A stretch of 64,000 nt of DNA from Pontibacter mangrovi (GCF_006385705.1 NZ_VFRQ01000003.1:310001-374000), one strand, 5' to 3'; counted from the first letter of the stretch, positions 37,077-45,855 are shown. Translations and numbers: made by a program. The notes: a model not told the origin generated them from the sequence alone.

Positions 37077-37362
37077 TTTTTATAGCTGATCGGGCAAGTA
37101 TACTTTTTGTTTCTTTGGTAATAGCTTGGCGTAAAGTTTGTTCCATGCGCAGAAATTGTGGTGAAAACTTACGAACTTAGCAGCCGCATCAGCAATTACT
37201 CCCTACATTTGAGCAAACGCAAAGACGCTCCCAGGTCTTTCAGACGCCGTGAGGTCGGGTACCATGCAACCTCTTTTGTATTTTTAGAACTATTACGGGA
37301 TGCTGGGGCGTTAGTTAAGGAAGTTAAAGAGTTTGGGAGTTAAAGAGTTAGTTCTTTTGTAG

Positions 37363-37382
37363 GGACAGGTCGCGACCTGTCC
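37363..37382. repeat. 20-bp perfect palindrome repeat, copy 2
   Basis: Identical to the copy at 29673-29692, including the preceding TTTGTAG and the following G. It sits about 60 bases before asd. Confidence 0.8.
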
Positions 37383-37440
37383 GAATCGTACCCCAACAAT
37401 TTACCCATTCATCCATTAAACAATTAAATATATACCCTAA

Positions 37441-38430
37441 ATGAAAGTAGCAGTAGTAGGCGCTACCGGTTTGGTAGGCGGCGAAATTTTGAAAGTACTG
37501 GCGGAGCGCGACTTCCCGGTGACAGAGTTGATGTTGGTTGCTTCTGAGAAGTCTGTTGGTAAACAGATGGAGTTTAAGGGTAAACAGATAAAGGTTATCG
37601 GGATGCAGGACGCGATTGCGGCTGCCCCGCAAATTGCCATTTTCTCTGCCGGCGGCAGCACCTCTACGGAGTGGGCCCCGAAGTTTGCCGAAGCAGGCAC
37701 CGTGGTGGTAGACAACTCCTCGGCCTGGCGCATGGATCCTACCAAAAAGCTGGTGGTGCCGGAGATCAACGCCAAAGAACTGACGAAAGAAGATAAGATC
37801 ATTGCCAATCCGAATTGCTCCACCATCCAGATGGTGGTGGCCCTGAACAAGCTGCACGAGGAGCTGCAGGCAAAACGCATTGTCGTGAGCACCTATCAGT
37901 CGGTGACAGGCACGGGCGTGAAGGCGGTGGAGCAGCTGATGAACGAGCGTGCGGGCAAAGAAGGTGAGAAAGCCTATCCTTACCCGATCGACCTGAACGT
38001 GCTGCCGCACATCGACGTGTTCCAGGACAACGGCTATACCAAGGAGGAGATGAAGATGATCCTCGAAACCAAGAAGATCATGGGCGACGACTCCATCCGT
38101 GTAACGGCCACAGCGGTGCGCATACCGGTAATGGGCGGCCACTCGGAATCGGTGAACGTGGAGTTTGAGAAGGACTTTACGCTGGACGAAGTATACCGCA
38201 TCCTGAACCAGACAGAGGGCGTGAAGGTAGTAGACGACGTGAAAAATCTGCAATACCCGATGCCAAAAGACGCGCACGGCAAAGATGAGGTGCTGGTAGG
38301 CCGCATACGCCTGGACGAAACGCAGCCAAGAACGCTGAACCTATGGATCGTGGCCGATAACCTGCGCAAAGGCGCTGCCACCAATGCCGTGCAGATTGCC
38401 GAGTACCTGGTGAAGCACGAGCTGGTATAG
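37441..38430 (+). CDS. asd: aspartate-semialdehyde dehydrogenase
   Basis: Reduces aspartyl phosphate to aspartate semialdehyde with NADPH, in the pathway to lysine, diaminopimelate, threonine and methionine. 329 residues. The Rossmann motif is at the start (VVGATGLVGGEIL), the catalytic Cys126 lies in NPNCSTIQMV, and the substrate-binding GGHSESVNVEF region is present. Length and N-terminus match the usual Bacteroidota Asd. The gene stands alone; its upstream spacer contains a palindrome repeat and its downstream spacer a cluster of hairpins. Confidence 0.97.
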   Translation: MKVAVVGATGLVGGEILKVLAERDFPVTELMLVASEKSVGKQMEFKGKQIKVIGMQDAIAAAPQIAIFSAGGSTSTEWAPKFAEAGTVVVDNSSAWRMDPTKKLVVPEINAKELTKEDKIIANPNCSTIQMVVALNKLHEELQAKRIVVSTYQSVTGTGVKAVEQLMNERAGKEGEKAYPYPIDLNVLPHIDVFQDNGYTKEEMKMILETKKIMGDDSIRVTATAVRIPVMGGHSESVNVEFEKDFTLDEVYRILNQTEGVKVVDDVKNLQYPMPKDAHGKDEVLVGRIRLDETQPRTLNLWIVADNLRKGAATNAVQIAEYLVKHELV

Positions 38431-38435
38431 TTTTT

Positions 38436-38468
38436 TAGATATTAGACGCTAGATACTAGACGTTAGAC
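38436..38468 (+). repeat. TAGACGYTAGA short tandem repeat after asd
   Basis: Degenerate direct units of about 12 bases (TAGATATTAGACGCTAGATACTAGACGTTAGAC in pieces) start five bases after the asd stop. A related run follows the dxs stop at 45736-45761. Confidence 0.55.
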
Positions 38469-38483
38469 TTATGACAACACGCT

Positions 38484-38608
38484 CTTCCGGACTTCCCAGT
38501 CCGGAAGCGAACTGACGGGGACTTCTTAGTCCCCGTTTTTTTATTTTGCGGGAAATGCGGATTAGGAAATCCGCTGCAGGTATGGTTTCGGACTGGGAAG
38601 TCCGAAAC
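38484..38608. repeat. cluster of four short hairpins with shared design
   Basis: Stems at 38484-38507, 38516-38535, 38557-38574 and 38585-38608, each with arms of 7-10 bp and a 4-base loop. Arms end GGACT or GGATT on the left and AGTCC or AATCC on the right. The second is followed by a T-run (38536-38546) and probably terminates asd. Confidence 0.7.
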
Positions 38609-38645
38609 AGCGGGGATAGTATAAATTTTCTATATTACTATTTGT

Positions 38646-39326
38646 ATGAAAAAACTGATACTTCTTTTACTACTCCTGAATTTTACCACCGCTCAGGCAC
38701 AGGTTGCCATTATTCAGGATAAAGATGGCTTTACAAGTGTGCGGGAAAAGCCTAGCAGTAAAGCTCAAATCATCCACCAACTAAAACCTAACGAGGTCTT
38801 TTGGTATAACTATGATGAAAATAATGCCAACGGAGACTGGGTAGCTGTTTTCATTCCAACAAATAAATATTCTTTGAATGGCAACCTCTGTTCTACACAG
38901 CCATACTTCACAGGCTATATTCATAAAAGCAAACTTCTACCCCTGGATAAGCTAAAGCCATACACAAGCTTAGGATTTACCTTCCATTATTCAACAAAAA
39001 AATTTGATCCTAATTCCCACTACATTGATTACAGGGACGGGAAAATAGTTACTGCAGTAGATGGCAGGCACCCTTGGGGCACTGACGGGAATATGCCAGT
39101 AACGGAAGTTGAAGCTATGGTAGTAAGTGTAAATGGTAAAAGTATAGATGTACCCAAACACTTGTATATGGACATTTTTGAGTGTGACAATGAGTTTCAG
39201 GTTTATGAAAACGGCGACACATACTTTGTGCACCAGTGGAACAGCGATGGTGCCGGTGCCTATGAAATTGTTTGGGTCCTAACAAATTGGGGATTAACTC
39301 AAAGGTTGGTGGGGAACATGATTTAA
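38646..39326 (+). CDS. exported SH3-like protein of unknown function
   Basis: Predicted secreted protein of 226 residues. Signal peptide MKKLILLLLLLNFTTAQAQ, then a bacterial SH3-like region (VAIIQDKDGFTSVREKPSSKAQII, LKPNEVFWYNYDE, GDWVAVF). The second half (YHYIDYRDGKIVTAVDG-like, EVEAMVVSVNGKSIDVPKHLY, FECDNEFQVYENGDTYFVHQWNSDGAGAYEIVW) matches no family I know. The gene is more A/T-rich than its neighbours, which suggests possible recent acquisition. It stands alone between repeat clusters. Confidence 0.7.
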   Translation: MKKLILLLLLLNFTTAQAQVAIIQDKDGFTSVREKPSSKAQIIHQLKPNEVFWYNYDENNANGDWVAVFIPTNKYSLNGNLCSTQPYFTGYIHKSKLLPLDKLKPYTSLGFTFHYSTKKFDPNSHYIDYRDGKIVTAVDGRHPWGTDGNMPVTEVEAMVVSVNGKSIDVPKHLYMDIFECDNEFQVYENGDTYFVHQWNSDGAGAYEIVWVLTNWGLTQRLVGNMI

Positions 39327-39644
39327 CTTGTTTCGATTTCCAGCTAAAGTACATTAGAACATACTAAGCTAAACAATATATGCCCCATACCGCAAGTTTA
39401 GCGACAGCGCAACTTGTGGCTACCTTGGCAGCAGTTTGCGACTGCTTTGCTTTACAAAAGCAAGACCGACAACAACTGAAGCCATACTTTATACTTTAGC
39501 AAAGTATAAACGCACCTAAAGTATACTTTTTCTGCTAATGCAGCAGGCAAGTTTCAAACTTGCCTCATGAACTGCCACATTTACGCTACCGCTAAACTTG
39601 CGGCAGGCCAGAAGACGCGAATTCCCAATCCTGAAAATCCTGAT
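39327..39644. other. intergenic region with clustered TATACTT motifs
   Basis: 318 bases. Four TATACTT/AAGTATA copies lie in 39 bases (39490-39528), including the self-complementary AAGTATACTT at 39519-39528. Just after it, GGCAAGTTT-C-AAACTTGCC forms a palindrome near 39546-39564. Further short inverted repeats are present near 39430-39455. No gene. Confidence 0.65.
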
Positions 39645-40787
39645 CTAAAAATCTACCTTGTACAAATCTTCCATCTGGCGCTGTGTTACAAACGTTGGCA
39701 TGGCCCGGAAAAGGGAATTGCGCAGGCGGCCCAGCAGCGGGTGGCGCCAGTGCGCTACCTCGCCCAGCCTCCTCGATAGCTCGATCACTTTGGCAGTTCT
39801 GGGCATTCGGCGCTTTTCATACTTTGTAAGTGCTTTTGCCAGGTCAGGCTCCTGCTGCAGGCACTGCGCCAGCACCACGGCGTCTTCTATGGCCTGGCAA
39901 GCGCCCTGGCCCATGTTGGGGGTCGTAGCATGGGCGGCATCACCCAGTAAAACTACACGGCCAAAGACAAAATGCTTCAGCGGCTTCAGGTCGGCTATGT
40001 CGTTCCAGATGAGTTGGTCCGGGGCAGTAGAGGCCAGCAGCATCTCTACCGGCGAGTGTACTTTCTCGAAATGGCGGGCCAGCTTTTCAGGCGTCATGTG
40101 GCGCATCTTCTCATCGCGTTGCGGGGCATTGATGCAGGCATACCAGTAAATCTTGTCGCCCTGCAGCGGAGCGATGCCCACCCTGCCTGCCGGGGCCCAG
40201 GTCTCAGCAGAAATCATGTTGTTGATGTCTACGCCGGGGTTATCCACCACAGCGCGCCAGCAAGTATAGCCGGCGTAGCGCGGGACGCTTGCTGGCGCCA
40301 GCTGCTGCCGCACCACCGAGCTAATGCCATCGGCGGCAACCAGCAGGTCTGCCGTGTCGGAGCTGCCGTCGGTAAACAAGGCTGTTACCTGCTCCCCCTC
40401 CTGCCGTACCTCCTCGCAGCGCTTGCCCAGCACCAGCGAGCCCGGATTCAGGTGGTTGCACAGTACCTCGTGCAGGTCGGCCCGGTGGACGACAAAGTTG
40501 TTGATGCCATACTTGTTGCTCAAGGAGCGGGTATCCATGTTGCTGATCACCTTGCCGTGCTCATCGAAAATAACGAGCGCCTCCAGCTGCTTGCCGCGCG
40601 CCACCACTTCCTCGGCCACGCCTAGCCGCGCCAGGCCCTGCATGGCGTTGGCAGCCAAGGCAACCCCGGCCCCAAGCCCCCTGATTTTGGGTGCTGCCTC
40701 GTACGCGGTTGTCGCTATGCCTGCTTTCTGAAGGGCTAGGGCCGTACACAGCCCCCCGATACCGCCTCCTATCACAATGGCTTTCAT
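39645..40787 (-). CDS. FAD-dependent monooxygenase (PHBH/UbiH type)
   Basis: Flavin aromatic-hydroxylase-like monooxygenase of 380 residues. The dinucleotide-binding motif GGGIGGL is near residue 7 (MKAIVIGGGIGGLCTALAL). The second motif is seen in LLVAADGISSVVR (DG motif), and the GD motif in VVLLGDAAHATTPNMGQGACQAIEDAVVL. NADPH is the likely reductant. The substrate cannot be told; related Bacteroidota enzymes include tetracycline-inactivating and zeaxanthin-epoxidase-like types. Monocistronic, with its own hydrophobic N-terminus but no clear signal peptide. Confidence 0.92.
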   Translation of the reverse strand: MKAIVIGGGIGGLCTALALQKAGIATTAYEAAPKIRGLGAGVALAANAMQGLARLGVAEEVVARGKQLEALVIFDEHGKVISNMDTRSLSNKYGINNFVVHRADLHEVLCNHLNPGSLVLGKRCEEVRQEGEQVTALFTDGSSDTADLLVAADGISSVVRQQLAPASVPRYAGYTCWRAVVDNPGVDINNMISAETWAPAGRVGIAPLQGDKIYWYACINAPQRDEKMRHMTPEKLARHFEKVHSPVEMLLASTAPDQLIWNDIADLKPLKHFVFGRVVLLGDAAHATTPNMGQGACQAIEDAVVLAQCLQQEPDLAKALTKYEKRRMPRTAKVIELSRRLGEVAHWRHPLLGRLRNSLFRAMPTFVTQRQMEDLYKVDF

Positions 40788-40917
40788 ATAGCTAATGCTT
40801 TGTTTTCACCAGCCCGGCCAAATACTTTGCGCAGGGCTGTGGTATTACTTTTTTATACGGTTTCGATCAGGTTGTAGCCTCTTATTTTGGCCTAACAAAT
40901 ATGCCGCTGCACAAAAA

Positions 40918-40938
40918 AAGCCGGCGTTAAACCGGCTT
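40918..40938 (-). terminator. terminator downstream of the small lipoprotein gene
   Basis: AAGCCGG at 40918-40924 pairs with CCGGCTT at 40932-40938; an A-run just before gives the T-tail on the minus strand. Confidence 0.65.
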
Positions 40939-40941
40939 ATA

Positions 40942-41460
40942 CTATTCTGCCACTGTGGCCTCCGCTTCCGGGCACTTACTGCCCATCAATTCCCGCACGT
41001 TATCGAGGCAGGCCACCGGAATAAAAGTATAGATTTCCTGGTCGCCGCTGCAGTACTTAAAGCTTGCAAAAGCAGCGCGGCTTTTCGGGTAGATCCACCT
41101 ATCATCGCCGCAGCCATACACAAACAGCGGAAAGTCCTTATAGTAGTAGTCCACGTAGCTCACCACTTCCTGGCCTTTCACGAACAGCAGGCGGCGGTGC
41201 TCCTCCGGCACCTCAGAGCCGCTCCACTCAAACCCAAGCACATCGCTGATGGCTGCCTCGTCCTCGTTTGGCTGAAAGAAGTACATCCTGTCCCAGTCAA
41301 AATCAGTTAGCGCGGCCATATCGATGGTTTTGTAGCCTTCCGGTCCGGCCTCTCCTTCGGTAACGGCGGCTTGCAGTTTCTCGCGCAGCGAGTCGTTGCT
41401 GCCACTGCAGCCGGCCAGCCAGAGCAGCGCCAGCAGTGGCAAGAGGTATCGTTTCATCAA
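40942..41460 (-). CDS. small lipoprotein of unknown function
   Basis: Predicted lipoprotein of 172 residues. MMKRYLLPLLALLWLAGC has a lipobox with Cys18. The body has conserved-looking acidic and aromatic stretches (ALTDFDWDRMYFFQPNEDEAAI, VVSYVDYYYKDFPLFVYGCGDDRW) and four further cysteines, perhaps two disulfides. The WDRMYFF pattern resembles small lipoproteins of unknown function in Bacteroidota. No family recognised. It is on the same strand as, and about 75 bases downstream of, the YbhN-like gene. Confidence 0.65.
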   Translation of the reverse strand: MMKRYLLPLLALLWLAGCSGSNDSLREKLQAAVTEGEAGPEGYKTIDMAALTDFDWDRMYFFQPNEDEAAISDVLGFEWSGSEVPEEHRRLLFVKGQEVVSYVDYYYKDFPLFVYGCGDDRWIYPKSRAAFASFKYCSGDQEIYTFIPVACLDNVRELMGSKCPEAEATVAE

Positions 41461-41534
41461 AATTTATACTTTATACATTGTGCAGCTGAAGGTACGGCTT
41501 TCGGCTATACCTTACAAACATGCCATACTTTGGG

Positions 41535-42611
41535 CTAGCGCTTATACTCCTGCGCCAGTTCTTCCTGCTCCTCCTGCTGCCGCCCAAACACCTTGGCCAC
41601 CCATTTCGGCAGGAAGATGGAGCCCAGGATGAGGTATGGGTAGTAAGTGATGAGGCGGTACAGCACCACCACCACGCTGCTGAACGTGCCCAGGAAAAGG
41701 CCGAAGAAGCTCGGGAAAGCCATCTCCACAATGCCGGCCCCGCCCGGCGTAATGGCAATCAGCATCACGATCCAGAAGATAAGGTTGCGGGAGATGATGA
41801 GCAGGTGCTCGCTGAAGGTTACGTCCACGAAAGCGGCGATAAGGCAGTTGAGCAGGAAATAGCGGGCGCTCCAGACAAACACCGTGGAAAGTATGGCCCG
41901 AGCCCAGTAGTTAAAGTCCTTGCCCTTGAGCTGCTCCGATGCCCACACAATTTCGTTGCCGTGCTGAAAGGCGTTCACGCGCCACTTCCGCAGGAAACCG
42001 ATGGAGGTGATCTTGAGCAACAGCCACTTGAACGCCCGCGGCCGCACGAACAGCGCATAGATCATGATGAACGTATACACCGCGATCAGGCCGTAGCTGA
42101 TGTAGAAGGCCGACTGCAGCTTGGCCACGTCGGCGGGCTCCAGGTTAAAGGTGGGGAACACCTGCCCCTGCGAGAGCAGTAGCGCAATGGGCGCGGCCAC
42201 GATGAAGAACATGTTGTCCAGCACCGCCGTGAGCATGACATAGGCCAGGGACTTGCCCAGCGGAATGCCCTCTTTGTTGAGGATGATGGTGGCCACGGTG
42301 GTACCGCCCACCACGGAGGGTGTAACGGCCGAGGCAAACTCCCAAAGCATGATCACGTCCACGCTGTTGCGCCAGGTCAGGAACTTATCGGTAAGCGAGC
42401 GGATGCGGTACATATAGCCCGCATCGCGGATCACCAGCACGACCAAGGCCGCCGCCAGCCACCAGATGTTGGCATCGGCAATGCCTTTCAGCTCGCTAAC
42501 TTTATCGTCTTTAATAAAGAGCCAGGCCGTGGCGGCCAAGCCCAGCAGCACGGGGATCAGCACCTTTACCGGGCTAAAGCTCTTAAGTATGGTTTTTTTA
42601 TTCTGATCCAT
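41535..42611 (-). CDS. lysylphosphatidylglycerol synthase-type transmembrane protein (YbhN/UPF0104)
   Basis: Integral membrane protein of 358 residues with the flippase-like domain shared with MprF. About eight hydrophobic segments are present (VLIPVLLGLAATAWLF, IWWLAAALVVLVIRDAGYMYR, FASAVTPSVVGGTTVATIIL, LTAVLDNMFFIVAAPIALLL, FWIVMLIAITPGGAGIVE). The ASAVTPSVVGGT and TPGGAGIVE motifs are typical of the family. It lacks the cytosolic transferase domain, so it is a stand-alone membrane module with a probable lipid-moving or sterol/hopanoid-like role; the function is not defined. Confidence 0.88.
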   Translation of the reverse strand: MDQNKKTILKSFSPVKVLIPVLLGLAATAWLFIKDDKVSELKGIADANIWWLAAALVVLVIRDAGYMYRIRSLTDKFLTWRNSVDVIMLWEFASAVTPSVVGGTTVATIILNKEGIPLGKSLAYVMLTAVLDNMFFIVAAPIALLLSQGQVFPTFNLEPADVAKLQSAFYISYGLIAVYTFIMIYALFVRPRAFKWLLLKITSIGFLRKWRVNAFQHGNEIVWASEQLKGKDFNYWARAILSTVFVWSARYFLLNCLIAAFVDVTFSEHLLIISRNLIFWIVMLIAITPGGAGIVEMAFPSFFGLFLGTFSSVVVVLYRLITYYPYLILGSIFLPKWVAKVFGRQQEEQEELAQEYKR

Positions 42612-42698
42612 GTAACGTGATCGTGGGAGGTTTGCCGCTTACCACTGTTTAGCCGGGCAAACGCGTAAAGCTAAGAACTATTGGCCGGTACGCAAAAG

Positions 42699-43472
42699 CT
42701 ACTCGGCCACCAGCAGCTGCGTTACCTGGGTCGCCTGCCCTTCTGCTTCTGTAATAATAAAATCGTTGAAGCCCTCGCCCACCTCTACGCCAATCTGGTT
42801 TAGCTGCAGCATGTCCAGGATGGCCAGAAAGTTGAAGATCATGCCGATCTTGTCCGGAAACTCCTCTATCAGCTTCGAAAAGGCCACGCGGTTGCGCGCA
42901 AGCACCATCCGCAAAATCACGTCGCGCTGCTCCTCGATGGTATACGGATATTGGATAACGGTGTGTTTAGGCCTGTTCTGCTCCTCCTCAAAGCGCACCA
43001 TCACCTTCTCGAACACGCGCATGATCTTATAGAGGCTCAGGTCCTGCAGCTCATACTCGAAGTGGTTGGCGTTGGCGATCTGCTGCAGTTCGTGGTGGAT
43101 GTTGCCGCGGCTCTCCTGCGCCATACGCTGGTCCTCCATCTCCGACAGGCTCGGCACGGCACTTTTATACTTCTTGTACTCCAGCAGGTGCTGCACCAGT
43201 TCCTCGCGCGGGTCAATCTCGTTGCCCTCCTCGTCCTTCTCTACGCGGGGTAGCAGCATTTTAGCCTTAATGCGCATCAGGGTGGCGGCGGTAAGTATAA
43301 AATCGCTGGCCACCTCAATGTTCAGCTGCTCCAGCTGCTGCAGGTAGCCCACAAACTCCGTCGTTATCCGGAAGATCGGAATGTCGTGTATGTCAAGCTC
43401 ATCGCGCTCAATAAAGAACAGCAGCAGGTCGAACGGACCCTCAAACAATGGTAATCTTATCTCGAAACTCAC
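42699..43472 (-). CDS. scpA: segregation and condensation protein A (kleisin)
   Basis: Kleisin subunit of the SMC-ScpAB condensin, 257 residues. The N-terminal signature FEIRLPLFEGPFDLLLFFIERDELDIHDIPI is clear and binds the SMC neck. A middle acidic/polar linker and a C-terminal winged-helix region (IGMIFNFLAILDMLQLNQIGVE) that binds the SMC head follow. scpB is not adjacent. The gene is monocistronic here. Confidence 0.95.
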   Translation of the reverse strand: MSFEIRLPLFEGPFDLLLFFIERDELDIHDIPIFRITTEFVGYLQQLEQLNIEVASDFILTAATLMRIKAKMLLPRVEKDEEGNEIDPREELVQHLLEYKKYKSAVPSLSEMEDQRMAQESRGNIHHELQQIANANHFEYELQDLSLYKIMRVFEKVMVRFEEEQNRPKHTVIQYPYTIEEQRDVILRMVLARNRVAFSKLIEEFPDKIGMIFNFLAILDMLQLNQIGVEVGEGFNDFIITEAEGQATQVTQLLVAE

Positions 43473-43809
43473 CTTATCAACTTATTATGGGCGCGTTTGG
43501 CTGCGCAGGTGGCAAAAATAAACATTTTCAGCGGATTGGGAACCTCCGCTTCTCTGCTTCAACCTAAACGGGCGGGGCATGGTTCACAACTATTTTGGCA
43601 GGAGAAGGTATATAGCGAAACGGATATGCCGCACGTGCCAGCCTCCGGAAGATACCGCTCTCATTTAGAAGCACTTTAACCGCTTGCCTTTATTAAGTAG
43701 CGGCTCGTGTTTTTATATTTGCTAACTTTACGCTTTTGATAAAAAGGCACAATTTTCGTTTTTAAACTTTAGCCCTAATTTTTTGTTAGGGGTCTATAAG
43801 GATAACAGT
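43473..43809. other. divergent spacer between scpA and dxs
   Basis: 337 bases without a called gene. It contains the dxs promoter candidate at 43714-43721 and A/T-rich sequence. A 60-codon open frame near 43497-43679 has no protein-like character. Confidence 0.5.
43714..43721 (+). promoter_or_regulatory. putative -7 box of the dxs promoter
   Basis: TATATTTG matches TAnnTTTG, about 90 bases before the dxs ATG, so the leader would be long. The -33 element is weak. Confidence 0.35.
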
Positions 43810-45732
43810 ATGATAATCAAACCCGGAGAGCTGCTTGCCTCCATCAACTCGCCTGCCGACCTACGGAACCTGAAGCCGGAGCAGCTGCTGCAAGTGAGCC
43901 AGGAGCTAAGGCAATACATCATCGATGTCGTGTCGATCCATGGTGGTCATTTTGGGGCCAGCCTGGGTGTGGTGGAGCTGACCACAGCGCTGCACTACGT
44001 GTTTAACACACCTCACGACCAGTTGGTATGGGATGTGGGGCACCAGGCGTACGGGCACAAGATCCTGACCGGTCGCCGCGACGTGTTTTATACCAACCGC
44101 AAGTATGGCGGCATCTCCGGTTTCCCGAAGCGTAAAGAAAGCGAGTACGATACTTTTGGCGTGGGCCACTCCAGCACTTCCATTTCGGCGGCGCTGGGTA
44201 TGGCGGTTGCCTCCAAGTATAAAGGCGAGAACCAGCGCCAGCACATTGCCGTGATCGGCGACGGTGCCATGACCGGCGGCATGGCCTTTGAGGCCCTGAA
44301 CCACGGCGGCGTGGCCAACGCCAACCTGCTGGTGGTGCTCAACGACAACTGCATGAGCATCGACCCGAACGTGGGCGCTCTCAAAGAATATTTAACAGAC
44401 ATCACCACCTCCCGCACCTACAACAAGATGCGCGACGAGGTTTGGAAGATACTGGGCAAGATCAGCAAGTTCGGTCCGGATGCCCGCACGATTGTATCTA
44501 AGATAGAGAGCGGCGTGAAAGCGGCCATCCTGAAGCAGAGTAACCTGTTTGAGGGGCTGAACTTCCGCTACTTCGGCCCGATAGACGGCCACGACATCAA
44601 CCACCTGGTGTCGGTGATGGAAGACCTGAAGCATATTCCGGGCCCGAAGATCCTGCACGTGCTCACCACCAAAGGCAAAGGCTTTGCCCTGGCCGAGAAA
44701 GAGCAGACCAAATGGCACGCCCCCGGCACGTTCGATAAGATTACCGGCGAAATCTACAAGAAACAGTACGACCAGCCGCAGCCGCCGAAGTACCAGGACG
44801 TGTTCGGCCATACCATGGTGGAGCTGGCCGAGCAGAACCCCAAGATCATGGGCGTAACGCCTGCCATGCCGTCGGGTTGCTCCCTTAATATTATGATGAA
44901 GGCCATGCCGAACCGCGCTTTTGACGTGGGCATAGCCGAGCAGCACGCCGTTACTTTCTCCGCTGGCCTGGCCACGCAGGGCCTGGTACCGTTCTGCAAC
45001 ATCTACAGCACCTTTATGCAGCGCGGCTACGATCAGGTGGTGCACGATGTGTGCCTGCAGAACCTGAACGTGGTGTTCTGCCTCGACAGGGCCGGTTTTG
45101 CCGGTGCCGACGGCCCGACGCACCACGGCGCTTACGACATTGCCTACATGCGCTGCATCCCGAACATGGTGGTAGCCGCCCCAATGAACGAGCAGGAACT
45201 GCGCAACATGATGTATACCGCCTCGCAGGATGACATGGGCCCGTTCACGATCCGCTACCCGCGCGGCGAGGGCGTTATGCCGCAGTGGCGTACGCCGCTG
45301 GAGCTGCAGCAGGTGGGCAAGGGCCGCACGATTCAGGAAGGTGAAGAGGTAGCCATACTTACCTTCGGCCACGTGGGCAACTATGCGGTGGAGGTTTGCC
45401 AGAAGCTGGCTTTAGACGGCATCACCCCGGGCCACTTCGACATGCGCTACGCCAAACCGCTGGATGCCGAGCTGCTGCACCACATCTTTACCAAGTATGA
45501 TAAAGTAGTGACCGTGGAAGACGGCTGCCTGCAGGGCGGCTTCGGAAGCGCGGTGCTGGAGTTTATGGTAGACAACGGCTATACTTGCCAGGTGAAGCGC
45601 CTCGGCATTCCGGACAAGATATTCGAGCACGGCACCCAGCTAGAGCTGCAGCACGAGGCCGGATTTGCCCCGATAGACATTGAAAACACCGTACGCGAGC
45701 TGGCCGGTGTGCCGGTGAAAGTACAAGTATAG
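43810..45732 (+). CDS. dxs: 1-deoxy-D-xylulose-5-phosphate synthase
   Basis: Thiamine-diphosphate enzyme that joins pyruvate and glyceraldehyde 3-phosphate in the first step of the MEP isoprenoid pathway. 640 residues. The start region GGHFGASLGVVELTTALH, the TPP motif (GDGAMTGGMAFEALNH), DRAGFAGADGPTHHG and the C-terminal transketolase domain (GFGSAVLEFM) are all present. The ATG at 43810 (MIIKPGELL) is preferred over one 27 bases upstream. No thiamine riboswitch is visible. A terminator with the TATACTT motif in its loop follows. Confidence 0.97.
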   Translation: MIIKPGELLASINSPADLRNLKPEQLLQVSQELRQYIIDVVSIHGGHFGASLGVVELTTALHYVFNTPHDQLVWDVGHQAYGHKILTGRRDVFYTNRKYGGISGFPKRKESEYDTFGVGHSSTSISAALGMAVASKYKGENQRQHIAVIGDGAMTGGMAFEALNHGGVANANLLVVLNDNCMSIDPNVGALKEYLTDITTSRTYNKMRDEVWKILGKISKFGPDARTIVSKIESGVKAAILKQSNLFEGLNFRYFGPIDGHDINHLVSVMEDLKHIPGPKILHVLTTKGKGFALAEKEQTKWHAPGTFDKITGEIYKKQYDQPQPPKYQDVFGHTMVELAEQNPKIMGVTPAMPSGCSLNIMMKAMPNRAFDVGIAEQHAVTFSAGLATQGLVPFCNIYSTFMQRGYDQVVHDVCLQNLNVVFCLDRAGFAGADGPTHHGAYDIAYMRCIPNMVVAAPMNEQELRNMMYTASQDDMGPFTIRYPRGEGVMPQWRTPLELQQVGKGRTIQEGEEVAILTFGHVGNYAVEVCQKLALDGITPGHFDMRYAKPLDAELLHHIFTKYDKVVTVEDGCLQGGFGSAVLEFMVDNGYTCQVKRLGIPDKIFEHGTQLELQHEAGFAPIDIENTVRELAGVPVKVQV

Positions 45733-45735
45733 ATT

Positions 45736-45761
45736 TTAGGCGCTAGATATTAGACGTTAGA
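45736..45761 (+). repeat. TAGRCGYTAGA short repeat after dxs
   Basis: TTAGGCGCTAGATATTAGAC then GTTAG begins four bases after the dxs stop and resembles the run after asd at 38436-38468. Confidence 0.5.
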
Positions 45762-45799
45762 AAAAGTCCCCGCAGGTTTTATACTTGCGGGGACTTTTT
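45761..45799. terminator. dxs terminator with TATACTT in the loop
   Basis: AAAAAGTCCCCGCA at 45761-45774 pairs with 45786-45799. The loop holds TATACTT (45780-45786). The stem is followed by a short T-run. Confidence 0.85.
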
Positions 45800-45817
45800 G
45801 TCTTGTGCAGATTGTCT

Positions 45818-45855
45818 AACCACCCCTACCCCTCCTTATCCAAGGAAGGGAGCTC
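45818..45855 (-). repeat. G-rich dispersed repeat, left inverted copy
   Basis: Complement reads GGAGCTCCCTTCCTTGGATA then AGGAGGGGTAGGGGTGGTT, nearly identical to the plus-strand copy at 46275-46320. Confidence 0.85.

Noticed and set aside
37348..38277. Long open frame opposite asd
   Set aside because: Antisense shadow of a complete asd gene; composition is His-rich and unlike protein.
38484..38608. CRISPR-like array from repeated hairpins
   Set aside because: The units differ in stem sequence, there are no equal spacers and no cas genes.
43497..43679. 60-codon frame between scpA and dxs
   Set aside because: No protein-like features and promoter-like sequence follows it.
44392..45372. Long open frame opposite dxs
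   Set aside because: Antisense shadow of a strongly supported housekeeping gene.
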